64,000 bases of DNA, from the NCBI GenBank assembly GCA_023101725.1, contig JALJCO010013448.1, positions 1 through 64,000 of the forward strand, in the 5' to 3' direction. Within the stretch, counting starts at the first letter, position 1; every line of letters starts with the position of its first letter. Below, in pieces: positions 1 to 10,397 of this stretch. The notes under the pieces were generated by a model. That model made no database searches, was not told where the DNA came from, and saw nothing but the letters and a program-made list of their open reading frames with translations. Position numbers and translations under genes: made by a program. The stretch is from Atherinomorus stipes (taxonomy: Eukaryota; Chordata; Actinopteri; Atheriniformes; Atherinidae).

Positions 1-333
1 CACACACACACACACACACACACCCGTTTGTTTTTCTATCCCCGTGGGGTACATCCATTGACATAATGCATTCCCTAGCCCCTTACCCTAAACCTAACGC
101 CCATAACCCTGATTGCCTAAACCCCCTAACCTTTGTCCTAACCCTAACCTAAACCTAATTGTAACTTAATCTCTAAAACCTAATCTTGACCCTCAAAAAC
201 GGCATTCTTACCTGTGGGGACCGGGAAAATGTCCCTATGAGGGCAGGACGTCCCCACGGTGATGGTAAAAATCGAAACATGGTCCCCACAATGTTCCAAA
301 AATGCGCCCACACACACACACACACACACACAC
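1..333. repeat. Dispersed CCCTAA-rich repeat flanked by CA microsatellites, copy 1
   Basis: A CA microsatellite (1-23) is followed by a block with scattered CCCTAA/CCTAAC telomere-like hexamers and a GTGGGGACC...GGTCCCCAC inverted motif, then another CA run (309-333). A second copy with the same opening (a GACATAATGCATTCCC-type segment, then CCCTTACCCTAA) is at about 54330-54615, also bounded by CA runs. The shared boundaries show a dispersed repeat, not a chromosome end. No protein is supported here. Confidence 0.75.
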
Positions 334-377
334 TGCGTTCTGCATCTCAGGAAACAGAAAATACTGTACTTCTTAAG

Positions 378-1580
378 TCTTTTGGCAATATCACTATTAG
401 AATTTGATATCAGAAAAATATTGGTATGGGTTTTTATCATGTCGATATTTCTACAAACGAGGTCTTGCGAGATTTTGTTTGTAAATCTCATTGTTCCATT
501 GGCTTTGGCAGAGAATGTAGAAAAGTCTGTTATTCTGGATGAGCGTCATCAGTTGATATCACTATCAGAAATTAGAGTTAGACCATATCGGTATATCAGA
601 TATCGGTAAAAAAAAAAAGCCAATTAAAACATCCCTAATTAAAAGTTAATGATTTAATGTCTGATTCTTGGGCAATATCAGCATTAAAATGTGATGTCAG
701 AAAATATATGTATGGATTTTTATCATTTTGATATTTTACTCACGGAATCTTGCGATATTTCTTAACAGAACACTGAGATCTCGCAAGATTTCGTTTGTAA
801 ATCTTCTTCCATTGGCATTGTTCCACAATGTAGAAAAGTCACTGTTATTCTGGAGGAGCTTCATCAGTTGATATCAGTTATCAGAAATTAAGAGGTGGAC
901 CATATCGGTAAATTAGATATCGGATAAAAAAAAAAAAAAAAAAGGCAAGATACAACATCCCTAATTAATCGGTAGGAATTTGATTTCTAATGATTGGACA
1001 ATATTAGCATTAAAATGTGATATTAGAAAAAATTGGAATCAGTTTTCATCATGCGGATATTTCAACTAATGAAATATTGCAATTTTTGCGAGAGAACACT
1101 GAGAACTCACAATATTTTGTCAGTAAATCTTGTTCTATTAGCACTGGTCCAGCATGGAGAAATGCCATCGATTTCTGGAAGAGCTTCATCAGTTGATATC
1201 AGAAATTAAGAGTTAGACCATATCGGTATATCAGATACCAATATATTTTTACCGATATCAGATATCGGTAAAAAAAAAAAAGAAGCCAATTTAAAACATC
1301 CCTAATTAATAGTCAATGATTTGATGTCTGATTCTTGGGCAATATCAGCATTAAAATGTGATATCCGAAAATAATGGTATAGGTTTTTATCATGCTGATA
1401 TTTCACTAATGAAATCTTGTGATATTTGATAAATTTCTATTAGCCATGGTCCAGCATGGAGAAAAACCATCGATATCTGGAAGAGCTTCATCGGTTGATA
1501 TCAGATATCAGAAATTAAGAGTTAGACTATATCGGTATACCTGATATCGTTAAAAAAGTCCATTTAAAACATCCCTAATT
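378..1580. repeat. Four head-to-tail copies of a ~270-340-bp GATATC-rich repeat
   Basis: Four related units (about 378-641, 642-963, 964-1302 and 1303-1580) each run from GGCAATATCAGCATTAAAA-like sequence, through a TCTTGCGAGATTT-like motif and a TCATCAGTTGATATC motif, to a poly-A tract and an AAAACATCCCTAATT end. Reverse-oriented relatives lie at 6075-6640, and forward ones at 55560-55690 and 55985-56575. The AGGGATGTTTTAA terminus (read in reverse) is hAT-like, but no intact terminal repeats were found, so the class is uncertain. Confidence 0.7.
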
Positions 1581-3120
1581 ATTAGTTAACAGATTGATTT
1601 CTGATGCTTGTTTTTGCTTCTTGTAGAAGGAAACCTGGTTTTCAGTCAGGAAACAGCCTCCTTTACCGTTCTGTCACGCTGCTGTTTGGGTTTATACATT
1701 TTTAGATTGAGTATGAATATTTTATGCTAATTCTGATGTTATCTTTGAACATCAACAGCTGACATAAACAAAAGCAGCTAACTTAACTCCTTTAGGACAA
1801 ACTGAGCTCTCACCTTCCCTTTTTCTTCTCTTGTCTTGTTTTTCTCCGGTTTCCTGCAGCTTAGCCGACCGTGTTCGTTCTGAACACATGCTTGCATTTA
1901 GATTTTGGTCCCAGCCTTGAATATTAGTAACACAATATGAGGGTTTATTTGCAGGGATGGGATTAGTTGTCATGACTGTGGTGTGATGTGAAGCGTGCAC
2001 CATATATACGGCGGCGTGTTGTTGTTTTGCACCTCTCGCTGCTTTGCATATCATGCGTACAGCAGCAATATTTGTATAGCTGCCTGTGAGACCTAATAAC
2101 ACCCACTGCTTCTATTTACGACTTGCACATTCACCGTTCCTGTCAGCTGCCTGTCATAACAAGCGTAAAGAGTCATTTGCATTTCTAAATTAAACTAAAT
2201 GGAGTTTGTGATTCTTTCTGACTCAATCAGGTGTCAGAAAAACGAAACTGGACTCGGAGCTTCGGATTTGCCTCTGATCCGCGGGGACGGCACAAACGCT
2301 GCTCGTCAAGGTCGGGAAGGAGGAAGCAGGAGTTTGCTCATGGAAGTTGCGGCTCATTCCTCGCTGTCAGTCACTTTTCATTACGGAGGAGGAGAGCGAG
2401 GAGCGCTTAACCCCGACCTGGATACTGTTACCGCCGTCAGCAGCCGGCTCAGGGGAGACACGCTGCCATCAAAGGCCAGATTAAGCTTTGACTTCACAGA
2501 GGTTGTCCGAGATTTCCCTGGAAGAGTTAAGTTTCATGTTCAGCTAAAAGTTGGTCGTTCAGGGAGGAACTGCAGCAGCACATGTCAGATATCCATGTTT
2601 TTATACGACTTTACAGCAACTCTGCTATTTGTGAGCTAGAACAGCTAGAAAATGAAGTTTCTGGCTAGAAAACTAAAAAAAGACCTTATAACAATGTTAC
2701 CATGACAACAACAGCCAATTTTTGAGTCTGTGTTTAATAAACAACACATATTCATGATGCAATTTAAAGAATAAAGACACTGTGAGAATGTAAAATTGAA
2801 TATTAACTCAGTGCTGTTTGAACTCGAAGCTTATGAACAGAAAATATCTGATATAGACGTTTGATAAACACAATGATACTGGACGCAGACATCTTTAAAT
2901 CTACAATCTCAGGGTTCTCTGAAAATTATGAGCTTGTATCTTGGAAAAATGAGTTCCGAGATAACTGGAACACACTATAAAACTGGGAATAAGATCTGAG
3001 CGAATACACTGTTTCCCAAAAGATTTTTGGATTGGAGTGTCAGTAAAGAGAAGAAAATGAGAATGTGTTCAGAAAGAAGACATCTGACCACATCTGTATT
3101 AAAGCCAACCAGCCCGACAT
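1581..3120. other. Intronic sequence without recognised features
   Basis: No repeat family or known protein was recognised. An open frame on the plus strand (2199-2639, 146 codons) has no recognisable domain and no exon-like context, so it is not called a gene. The piece at about 3126-3150 (CACTGGGGTGGCCAGGG) also occurs inside the hAT-like element at 8848 and is probably a transposon scrap. Confidence 0.5.
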
Positions 3121-3216
3121 TAGCCAGAAACTTTTCACTGGGGTGGCCAGGGTGGGGCATCACTCACTTCGGGGGGCTATAAGGAGATACCTCACAGCGC
3201 ATGTTTTGTTTTCACA

Positions 3217-3262
3217 TATATATATGTATATATACGGGCGTGTGTGTGTGTGTGTGTGTGTA
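3217..3262. repeat. TA then TG microsatellite
   Basis: An ATATATATGTATATATA stretch runs into a (TG)n stretch immediately 5' of the LINE fragment. It marks the 5' truncation point of that retroelement. Confidence 0.85.
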
Positions 3263-3272
3263 TGGGTGTATG

Positions 3273-4184
3273 GGTGACCTCCAATCTGTGCTCGATGCGG
3301 CGGTAAAAACATACCGCCGGATGGGGCTGACCATTAATACTTGCAAAACCGAAATAGTCTGCCAATGGAGTGCCACCATCCCACCCTCGATGCCTGCGTT
3401 CACTATAGCTGAAGAAAAACTGTCTGTTGTCCCATCATTCTGTTACCTTGGAAGTATCATCTCTGCTGACAACACCATAGACAACGAAGTCCAAAATAGA
3501 ATCAAAAATGCATCAGTTGCATTTGGAAGACTTAGACGTCGGGTCTTCCAAAACAGAAACCTCCATCTCAATACTAAAATATCCGTCTATCAAGCTGTTT
3601 GCATCACCACTCTGCTCTATGGTGCTGAAGCCTGGATCATTTATAGCCATCAAATGAAATCTCTTGAACAATTCCACATTCACTGTCTTCAACGAATCTT
3701 GGGTATTACTTGGCGTGACCGAGTGGCTCACACGGAGATTCTTAGGAGAACAGGCTGCACAAGCATCGAGTCCACAATAGCCAAGCAACAACTACGCTGG
3801 GTGGGACATGTCATTAGAATGCCCTCCGATCGACTGCCCCGCAAAGTGCTATATGGGCAGCTGCAACAAGGTCAGCGCTCAGCAGGAGGCCCGAAGAAGC
3901 GCTATAAAGATCAACTGAAGGCAATACTGAAAAAATGCAAAGTCAAACCCATAGATCTGGAACACACAGCAGCTGACCGGAACACCTGGCGGCACCTTTG
4001 TTCCCACGGAGTTCAAGCACTTGAAGAGGAAAGGACAACTAGAAGAGAACAGAGAAGGGCCAGGAGAAACACACCCATGGCCGCCAGCAACAGGCACAGC
4101 AGCATCACCTACACTTGCCCCACCTGCAACAGAATCTGTGGATCCAGGATAGGCCTACACAGCCACCAGAGAACTCACCGCTAA
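3273..4184 (+). mobile_element. 5'-truncated LINE reverse transcriptase C-terminus with zinc finger
   Basis: An open frame of about 304 codons encodes the end of a non-LTR retrotransposon ORF. It starts inside the reverse transcriptase domain (a GLTINTCKTE-like segment, then CYLGSIIS). It continues through the thumb-like region (TTLLYGAEAW, then QLRWVGHVIRM and GGPKKRYKD) and ends in a C-terminal CxxC...HxxxxH finger (CPTCNRICGSRIGLHSHQR). The catalytic YxDD part and the endonuclease are missing, because the left edge falls in a TA/TG microsatellite. This is typical of 5' truncation during target-primed insertion. The frame is intact over its length, so the copy is fairly young. The order of motifs is that of LINE RT proteins; the clade was not determined. 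It lies in a pard3 intron, antisense to the gene. Confidence 0.85.
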
Positions 4185-4234
4185 AGACAGAAGAGGATGT
4201 CATCATCGAAAGCGATGGACTACCACAAGCAAGC

Positions 4235-4262
4235 AAGTATGTGTGTGTGTGTGTGTGTGCTT
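4235..4262. repeat. TG microsatellite
   Basis: A (TG)n run just downstream of the LINE fragment's stop codon, possibly part of its 3' tail. Confidence 0.8.
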
Positions 4263-4388
4263 CATATCTTTCCAAAGGACACTTGAACATGTGGAGGAGT
4301 TGCAGACTGAACACCAAACTTCTGAAAAGCTGCTTTCCTCCCACCGTCCACCGGCACAGCTAACCCGGGAGCTCTAACAAGCTCTTAG

Positions 4389-4893
4389 CAAGGTTATAAT
4401 AGTTTTGGATTTTTAAGTAGTTTCAGTTTTTATTTCGTTTTTACTTTTTGTTTTTCAATTCAGTTAGTTTTAGTTAGTTTTTTGAGCACATTTGCTAGTT
4501 TTTATTAGTTTCTATTTTTGGAAAATGTTTCAGTGTTAGTTTTAGTTTTTGGGGGTTTTCTTTTCAGTAAATTATAGGTGTTTGTCTGGTGTGACATTCA
4601 AAATCATCAGAAAGTCACTTGGAGTAAAACCAGTAGACCAAAGTAAAAAGGTTAAATAGAAACAAATTTTAAATCAACCCAAAAGGCTGATGTATTATAT
4701 TAATTTACAAAAACTAAAACTAAGGATGTTTCTGCAATAATTTGAGTTAGTTTTAGTTAGTTTTGTGAAGACATGATACAGTTTCAGTTAGTTATCGTTT
4801 TGTTAAAAACTGTCGTTTTTATTTTATTTTAGTTAATTGAAATGTTTTTTCAATTTTAGTTTCCGTTAGTTTTAGTTAACTATAATAACCTTG
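4389..4893. mobile_element. hAT-like MITE with perfect 8-bp target duplication
   Basis: The ends are inverted: CAAGGTTATAATAG at the left, and the complement of CAAGGTTATTATAGTTAAC at the right. The direct repeat GCTCTTAG lies immediately outside both ends (4381-4388 and 4894-4901). The interior is a T-rich run of TTAGTTTTAGTTAG motifs with no coding capacity. An 8-bp target duplication is the hAT signature. The element is non-autonomous and 505 bp long. Confidence 0.9.
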
Positions 4894-5047
4894 GCTCTTA
4901 GTGACTCTGAAATGCAGCTTGAGAGAAAAGCAAACATTGAAAGCAACGTTGCTGCAGGGAGTCAACTTCCAGCTCAGCAATATGAAGCTAAAGCCGCGGC
5001 ACTTTTATCATATCAAATATTTTCCCTGACGTGAAGGAGCCATTCTG

Positions 5048-5419
5048 TACGGAAGAGGATTAGGGCCACTAGAAAAAAAAAAAAAAAAATTCTGAGAAAA
5101 AAGTCAGAATTCTGACTTTAATCTCAGAATTCTGAGAAAAAAGTCAGAATTCTGACTTTTTTCTCAGAATTCTGAGATTAAAGTCAGAATTCTGACTTTT
5201 TCGAAAAAGAAAAAAAAAATCCAGAATTTTTTTTTTTTTACTATTCTGGAAAAAGTTAGAATTCTGAGGTTAAAGTCAGAATTCTGACTTTTTTCTCAGA
5301 ATTCTGAGAAAAAAGTCAGAATTCTGAGATTAAAGTCAGAATTCTGAGATTAAAGACAGAATTCTGACTTTTTTCTCAGAATTTTTGTTTTTTTCTAGTG
5401 GCCCTAATCCTCTTCCGTA
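5048..5419. mobile_element. Palindromic-array element with TACGGAAG inverted termini
   Basis: A perfect terminal inverted repeat of about 30 bp begins TACGGAAGAGGATTAGGG and continues into CCACTAG plus poly-A. It encloses a tandem array of the palindrome TCAGAATTCTGA separated by ACTTTTTTCT or ACTTTAATCT. A 6-bp direct repeat ATTCTG flanks it (5042-5047 and 5420-5425), although ATTCTG also occurs in the array. There is no open frame. The terminal motif and array unit are shared with the elements at 19464 and 57519. Confidence 0.8.
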
Positions 5420-5692
5420 ATTCTGCCCCCGTAAGCTGAAGTCAGAGGCAGCATGACTGCGTGAGCGGCCACGGAGGATCACCTGTGATCCAAGCAAAAA
5501 TAACGAGAGAGAGTCGCTGATGTTAAACTCTAACACGCAGCTGTCGCCGGAGTAAACTTGGTGTGAAATTCAGCGTTGCTCCGTGAGCCGTGTGTCATCC
5601 TCGACAAGTAAAAGTGAACAAACACGGTGACGCTGCATCGTAGATGAAGCAGACTGTCACACATCAGCAGCAACGCCGGAGCCGTCTCCTAC

Positions 5693-5977
5693 CTGTCCGC
5701 AGCCGCGGGACGGCCCGGGCGGGGCTTGTTGACCTGGGCGTACAGCGCCTCCAGGGTGGCTCCGTTGCTCTCCAGGTTTAGGGGGGGGCTCTGGGGGAGG
5801 TGGTAGGGGTGGCTGTAAACGTCCACGCTGCTGTCCGCGGACGAGTCCAGCGAGCCGATGCCGGCGTACGTGTGCTCCTCGTCCGAGCTGAAGGTGCGGC
5901 TCACCACGTCCTGGATCTCCGCGTATTCCCGCTCCTTGGCCTGGCGTTCCCGGAATTCCTGAGTCTTGGCTTTTATC
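5693..5977 (-). CDS. pard3: pard3-like coding exon, Par-3 C-terminal region (downstream exon)
   Basis: This 285-nt exon has an upstream acceptor (TTTGTTTCAG) at 5980-5978 and a donor GTAGGA starting at 5692. Its first base completes an Arg codon split from the 25412-25540 exon. It ends with two bases of the next codon. It reads through without a stop: IKAKTQEFRERQAKEREYAE, then a DVVSRTFSSDEEHTYAGIGS segment, a Ser/Asp-rich linker, and EALYAQVNKPRPGRP near the end. The KT-EFRERQA-ER-YAEIQD block and the ALYAQV-KP block are hallmarks of the Par-3 C-terminal region. Par-3 is a PDZ scaffold that organises apical junctions with Par-6 and aPKC. This part lies beyond the PDZ and aPKC-binding segments, in the region reported for the family to bind cytoskeletal regulators such as Tiam1. 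Whether it is teleost pard3aa or pard3ab is not resolved. The next exon is outside the window. Confidence 0.9.
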
Positions 5978-6074
5978 CTGAAACAAACACATGAAAGAGA
6001 CGGAATGAGAACGTCTTCTGGATGTCCACAACTCAGACGTAACTCTTCTTTATCTACTTGATTAGTTGATTAAC
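5978..6074 (-). other. Acceptor-side intron sequence upstream of the downstream pard3 exon
   Basis: Reading on the minus strand, a pyrimidine-rich CTCTTTCATGTGTTTGTTTCAG leads into the exon. This is a standard 3' splice site at the end of the 19.4-kb intron. Confidence 0.7.
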
Positions 6075-6162
6075 ACTAAAGTTGTACTGGCTTTTTCACC
6101 GATATCTGATATACCGATATTGTCCAACTATTAATTTCAGATATCAACCAATACCAATCTAT

Positions 6163-6397
6163 TAGGGCTGGAAAAAATATCGATACACTGACAGATCTCA
6201 ATATTTTCATATTGATTTTCTGTTACAAAATCTTGCGAAATTTCACGAAAACCTGTAAGATTTTGGAACAGAACGACCAAATCTTGCGAGATTTTGTTAG
6301 TAGAATAGATTGATACCGCATTTTCAAATGTTGATATGACATCAGCATATGGAAATATCGTGATATTTCAGTGTATCAATGTTTTTTTCCAGCCCTG
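6163..6397. mobile_element. hAT-like MITE, 235 bp, perfect 8-bp target duplication
   Basis: Termini TAGGGCTGGAAAAAATATCG and the complement of CAGGGCTGGAAAAAAACATTG are inverted. CAATCTAT is duplicated at 6155-6162 and 6398-6405. It is nested in the GATATC repeat. Relatives are at 29731-30028 (full length), 14566-14838 (one end lost) and 29494-29625 (fragment). All have CTTGCGAGATTT-type internal motifs and no coding frame. Confidence 0.9.
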
Positions 6398-6650
6398 CAA
6401 TCTATGCAGACAACTGTGAGGTTGTTTCTGTGAGGTTTTTATTGCTTATAAGGACAGATGCTTAATATTGGTTTTTATTATTTTACCGATATCTGATATA
6501 CCGATATTGTTCAACTCTTAATTTCCATTATCAACTGATACCAATATCTGCAGACAACTGTGAGGTTGTATCTCTCATATTCTGAGAAATACAATTATAT
6601 TCTGCTCTGAGAGCAAAGATCTCAAAATCCCATTAACTCAGTCAGATATC

Positions 6651-7434
6651 AGATACTAACAGGTATGAGATACTACCATATATCAGATACTAACAGGTAT
6701 GAGATACTACCATATATCAGATACTAGTAGGTATTAGATACTACCATATATCAGATACTAACAGGTATTAGATACTACCATATATCAGATACTAGTAGGT
6801 ATCAGATACTACCATATATCAGATACTAGCAGGTATCAGATACTACCATATATCAGATACTAGCAGGTATTAGATACTACCATATATGAGATACTAGCAG
6901 GTATCAGATACTACCATATATCAGATACTAGCAGGTATTAGATACTACCATATATCAGATACTAGCAGGTATCAGATACTACCATATATCAGATACTAGC
7001 AGGTATTAGATACTACCATATATCAGATACTATCAGATATCAGATACTACCATATATCAGATACTAGCAGGTATTAGATACTACCATATATCAGATACTA
7101 GCAGGTATTAGATACTACTATATATCAGATACTAGCAGGTATTAGATACTACCATATATCAGATACTAGCAGGTATTAGATACTACCATATATCAGATAC
7201 TATCAGATATCAGATACTACCATATATCAGATACTAGCAGGTATTAGATACTACCATATATCAGATACTAGCAGGTATTAGATACTACCATATATCAGAT
7301 ACTAGCAGGTATCAGATACTACCATATATCAGATACTAGCAGGTATCAGATACTACCATATATCAGATACTAGCAGGTATCAGATACTACCATATATCAG
7401 ATACTAGCAGGTATTAGATACTACCATATATCAG
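6651..7434. repeat. 34-bp minisatellite, about 23 copies
   Basis: The unit is AGATACTAGCAGGTATTAG followed by ATACTACCATATATC (34 bp), with a few substitutions between copies (tag/cag, gcag/acag). The array is about 784 bp. It is a dimer-like unit, since AGATACTA occurs twice per unit. The same unit appears in reverse orientation at 56216-56366. Confidence 0.95.
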
Positions 7435-7974
7435 ACAAAACAACAAAATCTCGCAAGATTTCATTTTAAAAAATATCGGTCACAAAAAAGTATCCTGATA
7501 TTTTCTGATATCACATTTTAAAGCCATTATTGGCTGACAATAATAATAATGATAATAATTTTCAGTATTATTTTTATTATCATCACCAGACGTTCAAAGA
7601 CCGGCCGTTAAAGTCGCGATGGATATTGTGAAATACGTGTAAGAACTGACATGTACTTCGATGCTTTACAGATTAAATGAAGAATACTTCATTTATCCCT
7701 AAAAGGAAACTCTGAACTTCACATTCTATCATTCATCATTTTAACCTCTGAAACGTTTTCCTTTCGTTACAAACGCAGGTCGATACTTCAGGTGTGTTCT
7801 CTTCGTGCGGAGCTTCTTGCTCTGAGTAGAAAGGAGTGTGAGACATAAAACGAGCGCTCCTTTGATCGTTTCCAGCTGGAGGACCTCGTTTCCTTTGATC
7901 TTCGGTCCAGAACCGAGTCATGAACGAAGTAATGTGTAGTACTATGTAAATATTCAGCGCTCCATCAGCTGGAG

Positions 7975-8690
7975 GAGCAGTGGAGGGAGATCCTGCCCTC
8001 CTTCCATGCCCCCCCCCCGGTCTCTCCCCGCACCCCCGACACACAACGGGGGCTTTCACGGACCTCCGCTGCCTCGCTTCCATCTGGCCGCAGCTAACGA
8101 GGCTCTGCTGCGTGAGAGCGAGGAGGTCCGATGCTGCAGGGGTGGGGAGGAGGGGGGACGAGGGGGTGGGGGAGGACGGGGGGGGGGGGGCGACACCTCC
8201 TGCTGTGCAGCAGCCACCAGCCTCCTCACTGGTTCCAGATGTTCTACGTGCCCTCATCCAGGCACGCTTCCCCGTTACCTGGGGTCATACGCGACCTCTG
8301 ACCCCAGCTGCTGCTCCGCTCCGGTGATTGACAGGTCTGGACCGGGGTGGCGGGTGGGGGGGATCCCCTGCTCTCCTGCGTCTGTGTGTTTTAATAACAG
8401 TAATCACATTTCAGACCGTCACCGTTGGTGGGAGCCAGGTGACCCCCGCATCTTTCCCGCATTTTCCCGGTTTTATCTGCAGGACCGGGTTCTGACGGAG
8501 GCCGGACGCCATGTCGCCGGACACGCAGTCGTCACGCAGCCTCGGAGCTAACGGTGCGTTCCTGCGCCGTCTCCGGCAGGTAAACGCTGAAATGCACCGC
8601 TTTTAACGGCTCCTAATAACGGCTCCTCCACCTGCCGTCCCCTCCGCGGTGATGTCACGGCTCTGCCCGGAACGAGCAGACAATGATGTT
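7975..8690 (+). promoter_or_regulatory. CpG-rich block, candidate internal promoter or antisense exon
   Basis: The block is strikingly richer in C, G and CpG than the AT-rich intron around it, most of all at 8440-8690. On the plus strand a pyrimidine-rich tract ending CTGCAG (8477-8482) could be an acceptor, and CGGCAG followed by GTAAAC (8580) a donor. They bound a possible 97-nt exon containing ATG at 8511 in a good Kozak context (GACGCCATG) and 23 open codons up to the donor. The peptide (MSPDTQSSRSLGANGAF...) is not recognised. G-run and C-run tracts (8011-8018, 8178-8190) are also present. Only the composition is firm; promoter or exon function is a guess. Confidence 0.35.
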
Positions 8691-8839
8691 ACCTCAGGTT
8701 CACGTAAGTCTGCTGGGATCTTTAGACCCTCTGGCGTTTTATGGGCTAATCAAATTCATAAAAAGGAGCATTATTGATATTTGGGATGAGATAATGGCCT
8801 CGGCTGGAGCGGCGACATCAGGAGTCTGGCAGGAATGAA
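8691..8839. other. Intronic sequence without recognised features
   Basis: A short AT-richer stretch between the CpG-rich block and the hAT-like element; nothing recognised. Confidence 0.5.
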
Positions 8840-8847
8840 GCTGCAGG

Positions 8848-9192
8848 CAGCGGCGGAGCCAGAAATGTTTCACTGGGGTGGCCAGGGACAGACCGTTACT
8901 CATATATATATATATATATATATATATACACCCAACTGTATGGGGTAGCTAGTGTGTAAAATACGAAGGGAGAGCGGTTTGGACGCAGTTTTGAACCTCC
9001 CCTGTGAAGCAGAAGCTTTTTATTTCCAATTGCAATATCTCAGCGAGAAAAGCTTAAAAGTGGGATTTTCAACTTCTGCATGTCCGATTTTAAAAACTCC
9101 AACGTTATGGGACAGTTTGTCTCTTGAATAAGAAGGAAAAGCAGTTTGGACGCAGCTTGGGGTCTCTGCGTCTCTCCGTAGCTCCGCCCCTG
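8848..9192. mobile_element. hAT-like element, 345 bp, perfect 8-bp target duplication
   Basis: Ends CAGCGGCGGAGC and GCTCCGCCCCTG are inverted repeats. GCTGCAGG is duplicated on both sides (8840-8847 and 9193-9200). A (TA)n run lies inside (8903-8928), and the ACTGGGGTGGCCAGGG motif near the left end recurs at 3130 and in the 34537 element. It has no coding frame. Confidence 0.9.
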
Positions 9193-9240
9193 GCTGCAGG
9201 ATGTCCAAACGTCAACGTTAAACGCTGAGTCATTGCTTAA

Positions 9241-10163
9241 AGTAATAGTTCACCCACAGAATGATGTAACTTTATCTTCCACTTCCCCTCATGGTGAGAA
9301 AGACTCTGCAGCACTTTTTTAATATCTCAAATGCAGCCGGTGATCAGGAAGGCTTCTCGTTTCCCCCCAACTTTCAAATAATGGAGTTCGCCGGGGTCCG
9401 AGCCAAAAACGTCCTTAAAGTCCACAAAAACTTGTCAATATTCCTCCATACTGCTCGTCCAATGTGATCCACGTGTCCTGAGTGGGTAGCGTCCAGAATT
9501 TACTGGCAACCATCATTTAGTAGATTTTTAGAGCCTAAACAGTACTACATCTTACTTCGCGAAGCGCGCATATGCGCATTCACGAAACTACGGAAGCCGC
9601 GGCGCTCAGAACCTGCTCTGCCGATAATGCAAGCGTAGAAGAAGAAATTCGCTGTTTACATTGTGCTTTTGTGCAGACAAACCGGGACAAACACAAGAGG
9701 ATCCAAGAGGGGTTGATAATGACTTAAAACAAAGAAACAAAAAGAGAACCCGTGATCTCGTCTGCCGCGGGTTCCATAGTTTTGCAAACCCGCATCGGCG
9801 TGCTTGCAGGAGATGCGATGTAGTACTGATGTAGTACTGATGTAGTACTAATGTAGTACCGTTTAGGCTCTAAAAATATACTAAATGGCGTTGTTTTGAG
9901 TAAATTCTGGACGCTACCCACTCAGGACACTTGGATTACATTGGACGAGCAGTTTGGAGGAAAACTGACAAGTTTTTGTGGACTTTTATGGACCTTTTTG
10001 GCTCAGACCCCGGTGAACTCCATTATATGAAAGTTGGGGGGAAACGAGAAGCCTTCCTGATCACCGGCTGCATTTGAGATATTAAAAAAGTGCTGCAGAG
10101 TCTTTCTCACCATGAGGGGAAGTGGAAGATAAAGTTACATCATTCTGTGGGTGAACTATTCCT
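9241..10163. mobile_element. TTAA-flanked foldback element with ~290-bp inverted arms
   Basis: TTAA at 9237-9240 and 10164-10167 flank termini AGTAATAGTTCACCC and the complement of AGGAATAGTTCACCC. The first and last ~290 bp are reverse complements of each other: the CTCATGGTGAGAAAGACTCT, ATGCAGCCGGTGATCAGGAA and GTCCACAAAAACTTGTC blocks occur in both arms. A TTAA target with AGG-like ends fits the Kolobok or piggyBac type. The centre has a TGATGTAGTACTGATGTAGTAC mini-array (9824-9857). It has no transposase. A second copy is at 31254-31931. Confidence 0.88.
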
Positions 10164-10397
10164 TTAAACATGTTTACAGTCTTGTGCAGTTTGAGTTTTT
10201 CACCTTTTTCCTTTATTTTTTTTTATATTGTCTGTCGTAATCTGACACTGTCGCTGCAAAGATCTGATCCAGCTGACTTTAAAGTGTCAGCGGATCTGGA
10301 CCACCGTCAGGTTCCCATCACTTTCCAGAGGCATCGGGATGGTCAGATATTTAAATGTTCAACTCCAAAGCCAGCTGCATGTCAGGAAAGATATACA

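Larger units (their letters stand above)
6075..7545 (-). mobile_element. GATATC repeat (reverse orientation) carrying a 34-bp minisatellite
   Basis: The left part (CACCGATATCTGATATACCGATATTGT) is the reverse complement of the end of the 378-1580 units. The right part (7435-7545: TCTCGCAAGATTTC, then CTGATATCACATTTTAAAGCC) is the reverse complement of their beginning. Between them lie a nested hAT MITE (6163-6397) and a 34-bp array (6651-7434). The opposite-strand relative at 55985-56575 has the same order with only about four array units. It is therefore one dispersed repeat with an internal variable array. Confidence 0.65.

Noticed and set aside
60..180. Telomere end
   Set aside because: CCCTAA hexamers are diverged and mixed. 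The same block recurs internally at 54.3 kb between CA runs.
2199..2639. 146-codon open frame
   Set aside because: No recognisable domain, no splice sites matched, and no support beyond length.
6651..7434. CRISPR-like regular 34-bp repeats
   Set aside because: No unique spacers between units; vertebrate context; no cas genes.
8006..8551. 181-codon open frame in the CpG-rich block
   Set aside because: GC-rich sequence has few stops in every frame, and both strands are open. Only the smaller splice-bounded piece is kept, as a possibility.
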